NCBI GenBank assembly: GCA_964619125.1
Contig: CAZUCA010000001.1
Coordinates: 1 to 64,000 of the forward strand
Length of the DNA stretch: 64,000 nucleotides
Direction: 5' to 3'
Source: Owenweeksia sp964619125
GTDB taxonomy: Bacteria > Bacteroidota > Bacteroidia > Flavobacteriales > Schleiferiaceae
Positions 42,382 to 51,383 of the stretch are shown one piece after another. Under the pieces are notes generated by a model that did not search any database, had not been told where the DNA came from, and saw only the letters and a list, made by a program, of their open reading frames with translations. A program made the translations under genes and the position numbers. Numbering within the stretch: position 1 is the stretch's first letter; every line of letters begins with the position of its first letter.

Positions 42382-44499
42382 ATGCTCAAACGATTACTAC
42401 TTTTCTTTTTCTCGGTTTCTGCCGTCGGCCTGATGGCCCAAACTATGGTAACCACCATGCCTCAGCACAGTGCCGTGGTGCTCGAAGAGTACACTGGTAT
42501 TTATTGTCAGTTTTGTCCTGATGGCCATAAAAGGGCCAAGGAACTGAAAGCTGACTACCCCGGCCGGGTGGTATTAGTGAATATCCACCAGGGGGGGTAT
42601 GCTAATCCCCAGGGTAATGATCCCGATTTTCGCACTGCTTTTGGAAATGATTTGGCAGGGCAAACCAACCTTACAGGCTACCCCACCGGTACTATCAATC
42701 GCGAGATTTTCCCCCAATTCGGCAGTACCATGGCCATGAGCCGCTCCAACTGGCGCCTCGCCGGTGAGCAGGTGTTAGAACGCAAAGCACCGGTAAACCT
42801 GGGTGCCACCTCTAGTTATAATGCCACTTCGCGTACCCTTACGGTTAATGTGGAGGCGTTTTACACTGAGGATGCTCAGAATAGCTATAACCTGCTTAAT
42901 GTAGCGCTGATACAGGATAGTATTCTGGGGCCCCAAACCGGTGCCGCTACCTGGAACCCGGGTGATCTGCTTAATGGTCAGTACGTTCACGGCCATATGT
43001 TGCGTCATTTGATTACCGGCCAGTGGGGTGACACCATCGCCAATACCAATGACGGTGATCTATTTAGCGCCACTTATAACTATGTGTTGCCCGATAGTAT
43101 CAACGGCGTGCCCCTGGTGGCCGATAACTGTCATCTGGCGGTTTACCTTACCGAAGACCGTACCCATATTACCCAGGGCATCAGCCTGGGAATGAATGAT
43201 GCCAACGATGGTAATCACTCTCCGGTTTACAGCGAGATCACTAATCTCAATACCAACTTCCTCGATGGCAACAGTGGTAGCACCAGTAGTTTCAATTTTG
43301 ACCTGGCCTCTAACTTTAGTACCAATGAAGACTTTAAGGTGGAGTTAACCGCTGAGGCACCCTCGGATTGGTCAGTGTCCTATGATGTGGACGGTACCAC
43401 CTACACCGGCAACAACACTATTCAGCTTAGCGGTAGCAGCCCCGCTTCCTTCAGCCTCGATGTGGTGCCCGGAAGTACCGCTGCCCTGGCTCATTACGCG
43501 CTGAAGATTTATCCGCTCAGTGATACCAGCAGTTACCTCCGCCAGGAGTTTTATGTGGCCAGTGGCATTACCGACCTGGTAGTAAATGGTACCGGCGGTT
43601 TTGGCGATGGTAATAGCTATAGCTGGGAATCAATTTACAAAGGTGGACTTAATGCTGCCGGCGTAAGCTCGGTAGCAGTTACCGACGCTGATATAATGGA
43701 ATATGCCTTTAGCCAGGGAGGCCTGAGCGATGTAAATAACCTTTACCTCAATATCGGGTGGACTTTCCCTTCGCTTTCTGACGATCAGGCCACGGCCCTG
43801 ATGAACTTCCTCGACAATGGCGGCAACCTGCTGATTGCGGGACAGGACATCGGCTGGGATATTAAGTCAGGATCGGGTTATGGTACGCCGGTAACCAATA
43901 ATTTCTACACTAACTACCTCAATGCCGATTATCAGGCCGATGGTGGTGGTGGGAATTCTGGTATTACTGCCGTGGCCACTGACAATATTTTTGGAAACGT
44001 GGGAAACAGCAGCCTCTCCCAGCCCTATGGCAGCAACTTTTACCCCGATGAACTGCAAGCAGTGGGAAAAGGTCAGGCTATTTTTAATTACACGGGCACC
44101 AGTAAAGTTGCAGGAGTACGGGCCTATGATGGCTTTAAGGTGGTATACCTGGGTGTAGGTCTTGAAATGATCAGCGATGCCTCGGTAGCCAACGACATTC
44201 TTGACTTGTCTTATCAGTGGTTTAATGGCCTGATTTCAGTGGCTGAATTTGACTTCCTTGCCCGCGGTTTTGAAGTATACCCCAACCCAGGTGAAGGGGA
44301 TTTTGAGCTGAGCCTGCCACTGGAAGGTGACTACCAACTGGCGGTGTACAATGCGACCGGCCAGTTGGTTATGACAGAAGCTTTCAGTCCGGAGGCGCTC
44401 AATCACAAAATCAGCCTTAAGGAGGTTCCGGCGGGAATGTATTTGTTTACCCTGCATTTTGGTTCAAAAAGTATCACCAAAAAAGTGAGCATAAAGTAG
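42382..44499 (+). CDS. Omp28-related protein with type IX sorting domain
   Basis: A 705-residue secreted protein with a signal peptide (cleavage near LMAQ). The N-terminal domain is Omp28-like and thioredoxin-fold, with a CXXC pair in EYTGIYCQFCPDGHKRA. A central part has beta-sandwich repeats. The C-terminus FEVYPNPGEGDFELSL ... AGMYLFTLHFGSKSITKKVSI is a type IX sorting domain, so the protein is likely exported through the PorQ-containing system and kept on the surface. The start at 42382 (MLKRLLLFFF) is chosen over a GTG at 42361, which lies next to the -7 element. Confidence 0.9.
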   Translation: MLKRLLLFFFSVSAVGLMAQTMVTTMPQHSAVVLEEYTGIYCQFCPDGHKRAKELKADYPGRVVLVNIHQGGYANPQGNDPDFRTAFGNDLAGQTNLTGYPTGTINREIFPQFGSTMAMSRSNWRLAGEQVLERKAPVNLGATSSYNATSRTLTVNVEAFYTEDAQNSYNLLNVALIQDSILGPQTGAATWNPGDLLNGQYVHGHMLRHLITGQWGDTIANTNDGDLFSATYNYVLPDSINGVPLVADNCHLAVYLTEDRTHITQGISLGMNDANDGNHSPVYSEITNLNTNFLDGNSGSTSSFNFDLASNFSTNEDFKVELTAEAPSDWSVSYDVDGTTYTGNNTIQLSGSSPASFSLDVVPGSTAALAHYALKIYPLSDTSSYLRQEFYVASGITDLVVNGTGGFGDGNSYSWESIYKGGLNAAGVSSVAVTDADIMEYAFSQGGLSDVNNLYLNIGWTFPSLSDDQATALMNFLDNGGNLLIAGQDIGWDIKSGSGYGTPVTNNFYTNYLNADYQADGGGGNSGITAVATDNIFGNVGNSSLSQPYGSNFYPDELQAVGKGQAIFNYTGTSKVAGVRAYDGFKVVYLGVGLEMISDASVANDILDLSYQWFNGLISVAEFDFLARGFEVYPNPGEGDFELSLPLEGDYQLAVYNATGQLVMTEAFSPEALNHKISLKEVPAGMYLFTLHFGSKSITKKVSIK

Positions 44500-44523
44500 T
44501 AGTGAATATTAATTCTGATTAGA

Positions 44524-44551
44524 AAGGCGGCCTGATGGTCGCCTTTTTTTT
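44524..44551 (+). terminator. Rho-independent terminator after the Omp28-like gene
   Basis: AAGGCGGCC, loop TGAT, GGTCGCCTT (one G-U pair) and a T-run. It lies 24 nt after the stop. Confidence 0.85.
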
Positions 44552-44690
44552 ATAGTATAGGCGTTAGCAGTAAGATCCATTAAAAAGCCTTAACTTTCAG
44601 TTCGTTAGGGAGCTCTTCTTGTCAGTGGGCCATTGCGCCTTTACTACATTGTTTTTCCTTGAGGTCGGGACTATTTTAAGTGCTCTTGCT

Positions 44691-46379
44691 ATGAAAAATA
44701 TTGCTCCTTTCCTTATTCCACTTTTTATCAGTTCAATTTTAACAGCACAATCACCAGGCCTGGAATGGGCGAGGGCATTTGGGGGTAAAAGCGCAGATGG
44801 ATCCTTGGATATCAGTCGCGATCCTTCGGGCAATCTCTTTTTAGGAGGCTATTTTATTGATACCGCCGACTTTGATCCGGGACCTGCCAATTTTCCATTG
44901 GTGTCAAAGGGAAGCTCAGATATTTTCGTACAAAAGCTTGATGATCAGGGTCAGTTTTTATGGGCCCGGACCATGGGTGGGCCCGGTATCGATCAGGCTA
45001 TGGCCCTGGAAGTAGATGCCGGTGGTAATATTTATCTCAGTGGTATTTTCCGCGATTCGGTTGATTTTGACCCGGGTTCCGCTGCGCAGTGGTATACTGC
45101 CGTGGGGAATTTTGATGTATTTATTTTAAAACTGGATCCTGCCGGTAATCTTTTGTGGGTTAAAACCCTGGGGGGTGTAGTGGGAGATCACGCCACCGCC
45201 CTGGCCATTAACCCGGCCGGGGACCTTCTGATAGCTGGAAATTATGGTGGCACCGTCGATTTCGACCCGGGCCCGGGGGTGCAACTTATGACCGCCAGCG
45301 ATGATCGCGACTTATACTTGCTCCAACTCGATGCCCAGGGCGGCTTTAAGAAGGTGCAATCAATGGGAGCAAAGGGGTGGGAGCAGATAAATGAAATAAT
45401 TTGTGATCCGGCGGGGCAGATATATCTGGCCGGGGGTTTTGAGGATACCACCGATCTGGATCCCGGTAGCGGCATTGTCAATTTTATCTCAGCCGGGGGT
45501 GATGATCTTTTTGTGCTGAAGCTGGATGCCAATGGCAAGTACCTCTGGGCCCGCACCTTCGGGGGTATAAATTCTGACCGGGCTTATGGACTCACTTACG
45601 ATGCTGCCGGCAATATCTATGTGGGGGGGCTTTTTATGGATAGTGTTGACTTCGATCCGGGCCAGGCTGATTCTATCCTCGTCTCTGCCGGTAGCGCTGA
45701 TATTTACCTGCTGAAGTTAGACAACCAGGGTGATTTTGTATGGGTACGAAGTATGGGCGGGTCAGGCTGGGATGCTATGCAATGCCTTGGCATTGACCGC
45801 GATGATCATCTTTACCTGGGTGGCATATTTGAAGACAGTGCTGATTTTGATCCGGCTTCCCCGATACACTATGCCTACTCTGCCGGAGATTTTGATGCCT
45901 TTCTTCAAAGTCTCGATAGTCAGGGTAATTTTCGATGGGTAGCTACCGCCGGAAGCATTGGCTCTGATGGGGTAAATTGCCTTTACTGTGATTCCGCTGG
46001 CACGCTCTTTAGCACCGGAGAGTTTGCCGATACGGTAGATTTCGACCCGGACACCACTGTGAGCCAGCTTTTTTCGCAGGGGCTGAGTGATGTTTTTTTG
46101 CAAAAAATTAGGCAGGATTATATATCACTACCATCAATGCTAAAACTTAGCAGCCTGCAGCTCTATCCTAATCCGGCCCACTCCCAGTTTAAATTGGAGC
46201 TACCGCAGGCAGGCCGCCTCAGGTTAAGCATCTATGCTTTTAGCGGTGAGTTGGTTTGGAGCGTAGAAGGCATTTCATCCCAGCTGGCTACTATTAAACT
46301 GTCTTTGCCAGCCGGCCTTTATCTGTTAATAGCAGAGGCCGGTGCAGAGCTTTATTACCAAAACTTGCTTATCCATTAA
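44691..46379 (+). CDS. SBBP-repeat surface protein with type IX sorting domain
   Basis: A 562-residue secreted protein with a signal peptide (cleavage near LTAQ). Seven repeats of about 65 residues contain DFDPG-like motifs, each followed by a hydrophobic IFVQKLDDQGQFLWARTMGG-type segment, the SBBP pattern. The Asp codons of the seven motifs lie at 44874, 45069, 45264, 45459, 45654, 45849 and 46044, each exactly 195 nt apart. This suggests a seven-bladed propeller. The end LQLYPNPAHSQFKLEL ... LPAGLYLLIAE is a type IX sorting domain. The start at 44691 is chosen on the signal peptide. Confidence 0.88.
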   Translation: MKNIAPFLIPLFISSILTAQSPGLEWARAFGGKSADGSLDISRDPSGNLFLGGYFIDTADFDPGPANFPLVSKGSSDIFVQKLDDQGQFLWARTMGGPGIDQAMALEVDAGGNIYLSGIFRDSVDFDPGSAAQWYTAVGNFDVFILKLDPAGNLLWVKTLGGVVGDHATALAINPAGDLLIAGNYGGTVDFDPGPGVQLMTASDDRDLYLLQLDAQGGFKKVQSMGAKGWEQINEIICDPAGQIYLAGGFEDTTDLDPGSGIVNFISAGGDDLFVLKLDANGKYLWARTFGGINSDRAYGLTYDAAGNIYVGGLFMDSVDFDPGQADSILVSAGSADIYLLKLDNQGDFVWVRSMGGSGWDAMQCLGIDRDDHLYLGGIFEDSADFDPASPIHYAYSAGDFDAFLQSLDSQGNFRWVATAGSIGSDGVNCLYCDSAGTLFSTGEFADTVDFDPDTTVSQLFSQGLSDVFLQKIRQDYISLPSMLKLSSLQLYPNPAHSQFKLELPQAGRLRLSIYAFSGELVWSVEGISSQLATIKLSLPAGLYLLIAEAGAELYYQNLLIH

Positions 46380-46382
46380 TTA

Positions 46383-47087
46383 TCAGCTTTTTGCCTTCGG
46401 CTGTTGAAGGATCCCTAAAAATTTATCACAGTACTCTGCCTTCTTCTTGAGCTTGTACTGCATAATATAGCGGGGGTGCTCAAGGGGGGTAATGCGGTCG
46501 AATAATTTCACCTTCTCATTCAGGCGCTTTAAGTACTGAAAGTTTTTTCCGGTCCCTAATACTATGCAGTGGCCGGGCATGCCACATATTTCGCGCTGGC
46601 GCCGGAGATTTTCGACTATAAAAGGACGCACGGCTTTCTCCAATTCCTTATTGTCGTAATAATTGTAGTTGACCCAATTGCCTTTGGCATTTTTGTGAAT
46701 AAATCCCAGTGGACTTACGGCACCAATAAACCAATCATGGTAGAACTTTTGGGCACCACCGTAAGCTTCAATTACATCATAAACAAAAAGGGAGGAAGTT
46801 TCCCTGGTTTGACCGGGGAAGGGAATGCCACAGTGCTCTTCCAGCCGATACGAATCGGTGAAGGGAATACCGGTAAGGCCGGCACCCATCCGCCCGGGGT
46901 TGATGCCGAGTATCAGGCCACGGTTTTGATTATCGTTATAAAATTTGTGATAAAACTGAGAGATAACCTGCGGCACCTCCTCTCCCGCTTCCTGATAGGG
47001 GTTCATCACCTCTACGCCCGCTGGCAGCTGAGAGTTTTCAAGATTTAGTGATTGATAAAATTCAAGTATTTGCCGGGCTCTGCTCAT
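46383..47087 (-). CDS. Uracil-DNA glycosylase-like protein, SMUG2 type (DUF4918)
   Basis: A 234-residue member of the DUF4918 group, which is related to single-strand-selective monofunctional uracil glycosylase. The N-terminal catalytic-like loop is LILGINPGRMGAGLTGIPFTD and the C-terminal HPRYIMQYK corresponds to the family's second motif. It likely removes uracil or damaged pyrimidines from DNA. It starts 2 nt after the choice-of-anchor I gene, so it may be read with the iron-type operon, though the link is not obvious. Confidence 0.85.
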   Translation of the reverse strand: MSRARQILEFYQSLNLENSQLPAGVEVMNPYQEAGEEVPQVISQFYHKFYNDNQNRGLILGINPGRMGAGLTGIPFTDSYRLEEHCGIPFPGQTRETSSLFVYDVIEAYGGAQKFYHDWFIGAVSPLGFIHKNAKGNWVNYNYYDNKELEKAVRPFIVENLRRQREICGMPGHCIVLGTGKNFQYLKRLNEKVKLFDRITPLEHPRYIMQYKLKKKAEYCDKFLGILQQPKAKS

Positions 47088-47089
47088 GC

Positions 47090-48859
47090 TTAATGCTTTA
47101 TTACCCGCAAGGCCTGTCCCTGGTCATCTTTCACCAGGTAGTAACCGGCAGGCTGATCGGTCAGGTCAATCACATGGCTTTCTTCTACTTCTTTTATCAG
47201 CTGACCATTGCTGTTGAATACTTTAAAACTTCCGGTGTAAATTGAGTGATAAGTGCCGGTGGAAGGATTGGGGTAGAGGCCGGGCTGTTCCACTTTCAGC
47301 TCATCCATTCCTACCTGGGCTCCTAAAATATAAGTACTGATAGAGCCGCTTACCGCATTGCTCACCATGAGCATGGGGATGCCGATGGGGCTTTGGAAGC
47401 TGCCGATAAACTCGATGTGAGTTGGTGCCAGGTCGTTCTTATCGTCGTTATTGGCGGCGGTAGTGAAATCACGTCTGAGCTCATAACTCACAAAGACCGG
47501 GGCACTTGGGTTACTCAGGTCATACACAAAAAAACCACCCATTTGCTCGAGGGTGATAAAAGCATAAAGAGTACCGTCTACGCTACCGGTAGTTATGGCC
47601 TTAGGCTCTGCCCCCATGCGGTTGCTGCTACCTTTAAAAGAGTTGTTGTTGGCTGCAACGGAGTTGAAATTATTGGGGTAGGCAGTGGCGATTACCTGCT
47701 CAAACTCCTCACCGCTGTCCCACAAAAGTTGCCCCAGACTATCCCAGATGCTGAAGGAACGGGTGCCAAAGCTGAATATAGAATCGTAGACTACATCACC
47801 ATTTTTGCCGATGGAATTGCTGATATTAAGTCGCCCCAATACGGTGTCGTTTTGCAATAACCATGGTTGATTGAAGTCTGACGGGTCCAGCGGAATATTT
47901 TTAACCAGTTCCACTTCTGAATAGCCGCTGTAATTGCGTGCAGCCCCTTCATTAGCGGAGGCCAGGTAAGTATTGCCACCGCTGTTGTAACTCGCCAGTC
48001 CGTAGGGCTGATACATCCCGTATAATCGGTTGTAAGTGTTGATGTGGATGGCGTTGGCCTGGTCACTGGCATCAAGACCAAAAAGGGCGTGGCTTTTATA
48101 GCCCAATCCCACTACGGTGTCTAGCTCTTTGTTAATGAGATCAATGATGGCGAGGGCATTGTTTTCCTGCAGGGATACATAGGCCGTGCTATTGTCGGAA
48201 GAAATAGCCAAGCCGGCCGGCTCCAGGTCCTGACTGGGGCTTTGCTGACCGCCGTTGCCAAAAATGCGGATGAGGGGATCATAGGCGGTACTATCGAGTT
48301 TTTGAAAATCAATCTGGGTGACATCACTCTGGCTGAGGTTATTCACGCCCACGCTCAGGTCAACCACTGTCACCACCCCCTTAGGATCATTGAGGTAGTC
48401 GTCGGAGGGAGTTCCCTCGCAGCTTACCACCAGTAGGTTGCCTCCGGGGCTAAATCTCACCTCGGTAGGGTAGGCCCCGGTGGTGAGGGCAGTGATGTAA
48501 CTGCCCTGGTCATCAAATAAAATCAGCTTACCGGGTGACTGCGGACTTATGCCGTACCCAATCACGGCTACGGCACCAAACAGGGCATCTACTCCTGTAA
48601 CCTTGTCGAGGTACGCATTGAGGTTGATGCTGCCGAGAGTGGTTACTTTGTAGGGATTGGTGTAATCGTAGTAATCAATGCGGTTGGCTCGTTGATTGGT
48701 GCTGTATACCTGTTTGTTGAAGCGGTCAAATGCAATTGTGCGGGTGGCATTGTCATTAAATATTCCGCTTTCTTCCAGGTGGATAAGCTCCATCTTGAGC
48801 TGGGCAGAAATCAGCAGGGGTAAACAGAGCAGGGTGATTAGACTAGCGCATTTTTTCAT
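47090..48859 (-). CDS. Choice-of-anchor I domain protein with type IX sorting domain
   Basis: A 589-residue secreted protein with a signal peptide (LLISAQ). The body resembles choice-of-anchor I proteins (LVIVD-like propeller parts: NQRANRIDYYDYTNPYKVTTLGSINL, DPKGVVTVVDLS, DNNALAIIDLINKEL-like segments), some of which are linked to alkaline phosphatase-like activity. The end GLYPNPSTGTYHSIYT ... AGYYLVKDDQGQALRVIK is a type IX sorting domain. It follows the receptor gene by 121 nt and precedes the SMUG2-like gene by 2 nt. Confidence 0.83.
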   Translation of the reverse strand: MKKCASLITLLCLPLLISAQLKMELIHLEESGIFNDNATRTIAFDRFNKQVYSTNQRANRIDYYDYTNPYKVTTLGSINLNAYLDKVTGVDALFGAVAVIGYGISPQSPGKLILFDDQGSYITALTTGAYPTEVRFSPGGNLLVVSCEGTPSDDYLNDPKGVVTVVDLSVGVNNLSQSDVTQIDFQKLDSTAYDPLIRIFGNGGQQSPSQDLEPAGLAISSDNSTAYVSLQENNALAIIDLINKELDTVVGLGYKSHALFGLDASDQANAIHINTYNRLYGMYQPYGLASYNSGGNTYLASANEGAARNYSGYSEVELVKNIPLDPSDFNQPWLLQNDTVLGRLNISNSIGKNGDVVYDSIFSFGTRSFSIWDSLGQLLWDSGEEFEQVIATAYPNNFNSVAANNNSFKGSSNRMGAEPKAITTGSVDGTLYAFITLEQMGGFFVYDLSNPSAPVFVSYELRRDFTTAANNDDKNDLAPTHIEFIGSFQSPIGIPMLMVSNAVSGSISTYILGAQVGMDELKVEQPGLYPNPSTGTYHSIYTGSFKVFNSNGQLIKEVEESHVIDLTDQPAGYYLVKDDQGQALRVIKH

Positions 48860-48980
48860 CAACAGAATACTTATTAAGTAATTGAAATAACCGCAATTGA
48901 TCGCGGTAATTAAATTTTCCCCGAAAATAGGAAAGCTTGCTGATAATGGGGCTGAGGAATGATTAAAAGCGCTAACGATG

Positions 48981-51383
48981 CTAGAAGCTAAGGGCCAGTC
49001 CCAGGTAGAAATGGCGGGGGGCCGAAACGATGATGCCCGGTCCCGGGTAACCGGTGGCGCGCCGGGTAAAGTAAACGGCATTGCTGAGGTTGTTAATGCC
49101 AGCTTCTACTTTCAGGAAACGATAGCTATAGTCGGCGGAGAGATCCATGACGCGGTAAGCCGGAATTTCACCGTAAATGCCGTTGGGTGAACGCAAGGCA
49201 TTGGTGGCCTCGGTAAACTGCTGACTGAGGTAGCCAAATTGCCAGGCCAGGTTAAAATTCTTGTAACCGGCTTCAATACCAAATTTGAAGTTCGTTACCG
49301 GTACGTTTTCCACGCGCTTGCCATTGTATACACTTTCTATACCATTGGTGTAATGCGCATCGGTGAGCGCCAGGTTTACAAAGCTGCTCAGGCGCAGTGC
49401 AGTATTATTGGGTCTGAAGGCGAGCCAGTCCACCTCGGCAAAACCTTCAAAGCCAAAAATGCGGGCATCGCCAATATTGGTGGTGACCCGCTTCAGGCGG
49501 TCCTGGTAGGAACCAATGCGATCGCGGTAGCTGAGGTAAAAAAATCCCAGGTCAATGCTGATGGCCTCAGACAGATTGCCGCGCAAGCCGAGGTCAGCAT
49601 TAAATCCCTTTTCGTCTTTCAGATTGGGGTCTACTTCCACTGAGGGGTTTACCACCCTTATATTATTAAAAGTTATGGCGCGGTAGTTTTGAGAAAAGTT
49701 GGTATACACCTCAAGTTTTTCATTCAACTTATACGCCATCCCGATGCCTCCGAGGAGGATGGAGCGTGGTCTTTGGCGGTATTCGTAGGTAGTGCTGTCG
49801 ATGATAATCTCGCCGGTATTGGGAATGCGGGTGGAGCTGTCGTAAAAGCCATCGGCGGTGGTAACGATATAGTCATAGCGCAAACCAGGTGTGATACTGA
49901 GCCGGTCGTTGAGGTTGAATACATTTTCAACGAAAGCAGCCAGGTTGTAACTGGGGAAGCTATAGTCAGAGCGCAGTTTCAGACTGTCACTGTAGAAGTT
50001 GAAATCGGCGTCGCTGCCCCTGCTGCCAAAACCCTGGGTTTTTTGGGTAAAACCGCGGTAGGCACGGCCCCCTATCAGAAATGCCGAGGGTTGATCGCCA
50101 AGGCGATAGCGGTGCAGTAACCTGGTTTCGTTACCGATATTGGCATAGTCATCGGCCAGCAGGTCGCGGGGTAGATAGGGTTCCAAATCAAGGCGATCAG
50201 GCTGTGACAGTACGCCCAAAGCCTTGCGGGAGCCGACCAGGGCAAAGTTGCGCGAATTTAATTGGGTTTGGTCGCTGAGGCGGTAATTGAGATGTAGTGC
50301 CATCAGGTTCCAGTCAACGGCAAACCAGTTGCGGCTGCGAAGCGATTGGTAGGGGTCGGCGGCATATTGCTGATCGGTGAGGCCTCCCGGTTGCTGGGCC
50401 AGGTATTGCATGCGGGTATATTCCCCTATTACTTCAAGTTTTTCGGAAGCCTGGTAGCCGAGCCGTAAATGACCGGTGTAAGTGTTGAAGTCAGAGTTTT
50501 CTGTGGCGCAATCACCGCCCCGGTAGTTGAGAAAGGCAAAGTAATTTAATTTGCCATTCTGACCGCCAATTTCGTTGTAGGTGTTGAAGTAGCCCAGCGA
50601 GTTGTAGGTATTCACCGTTTCGCCGCTGAGCTTTTGGTCAGGGTCACCTTTTTTGAGCTTCAGGTTGATCATCCCACCGAATTGGGTACCATACTGAAGG
50701 GAAGCTGCCCCTCGCACCACTTCAATGCGTTCAATGGCCTGCATGGGCGGGGCGTAATAGCTTTCAGGGTAACCCAGGGCATCGGCGGCCATGTCATAAC
50801 CATTTTGCCTGGTGTTGAAATTGCTGCTGCGGTCAGGGCTGAGGCCACGGGCGCCAATGCCCAGTTGCAGGCCGGCGCAGTCGCTTTCCCATACATTTAC
50901 CCCGGGAACTTTGGCAAAAATCTGGCGGGCATTGTTGCTGGCCAGGTTAGCCACCATATTTTCAAGCTCAATCACTTCATTTTTTTTGGCGGCATAAATG
51001 GCTACGCCATCGATATTCTTAAGGCGCGCATAGGAGCTGTTTTGTTCCTCCCGGCCCAGTACCTCTACTGCGGCGATATTTTCACTAGTGCTTTGAAGGC
51101 TGATGTTACGGATAACTGGCGATTGCTGGATAGAGATGGGAATACTTACTCGCTGATAGCCGATGCTGCTAACTTCGAGCTGGTAGTCGCCATAGGGTAT
51201 TTCTTCAATAGTGTAGTTGCCCCTGTCATCGCTGGAAGTACCGGTTTTCAGGCTTTGAATGTAGAGGTTGGCATAGGGAATAGGGGCGCCGGCCTCATCG
51301 GTTATTTTACCGCTTAAGGTGGCTTGCTGGGCTTTTAGGAGCAAGGGCAGGCAGATAAATATCAGAAGCCAGCTATTTCTCAT
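48981..51383 (-). CDS. TonB-dependent outer membrane receptor, FecA-like
   Basis: An 800-residue receptor. The signal peptide (LLLKAQ) is followed by a carboxypeptidase-regulatory-like domain (residues about 20-100), the plug (about 120-240) with VWESDCAGLQLGIGARGLSPDRSSNFNTRQNG, a segment seen in FecA-like siderophore/citrate receptors, then a 22-strand barrel ending in the aromatic LGLALSF. It probably imports an iron complex using TonB energy. The start at 51383 overlaps the HTTM gene end by 11 nt, so it belongs to the operon of DUF4856, imelysin and HTTM. Confidence 0.93.
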   Translation of the reverse strand: MRNSWLLIFICLPLLLKAQQATLSGKITDEAGAPIPYANLYIQSLKTGTSSDDRGNYTIEEIPYGDYQLEVSSIGYQRVSIPISIQQSPVIRNISLQSTSENIAAVEVLGREEQNSSYARLKNIDGVAIYAAKKNEVIELENMVANLASNNARQIFAKVPGVNVWESDCAGLQLGIGARGLSPDRSSNFNTRQNGYDMAADALGYPESYYAPPMQAIERIEVVRGAASLQYGTQFGGMINLKLKKGDPDQKLSGETVNTYNSLGYFNTYNEIGGQNGKLNYFAFLNYRGGDCATENSDFNTYTGHLRLGYQASEKLEVIGEYTRMQYLAQQPGGLTDQQYAADPYQSLRSRNWFAVDWNLMALHLNYRLSDQTQLNSRNFALVGSRKALGVLSQPDRLDLEPYLPRDLLADDYANIGNETRLLHRYRLGDQPSAFLIGGRAYRGFTQKTQGFGSRGSDADFNFYSDSLKLRSDYSFPSYNLAAFVENVFNLNDRLSITPGLRYDYIVTTADGFYDSSTRIPNTGEIIIDSTTYEYRQRPRSILLGGIGMAYKLNEKLEVYTNFSQNYRAITFNNIRVVNPSVEVDPNLKDEKGFNADLGLRGNLSEAISIDLGFFYLSYRDRIGSYQDRLKRVTTNIGDARIFGFEGFAEVDWLAFRPNNTALRLSSFVNLALTDAHYTNGIESVYNGKRVENVPVTNFKFGIEAGYKNFNLAWQFGYLSQQFTEATNALRSPNGIYGEIPAYRVMDLSADYSYRFLKVEAGINNLSNAVYFTRRATGYPGPGIIVSAPRHFYLGLALSF

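Noticed and set aside
48860..48980. Separate promoter for the choice-of-anchor I gene (TATTTTCG on the leftward strand at 48922-48929)
   Set aside because: One base off consensus with no -33 partner; kept only as a possibility, not listed as a feature.
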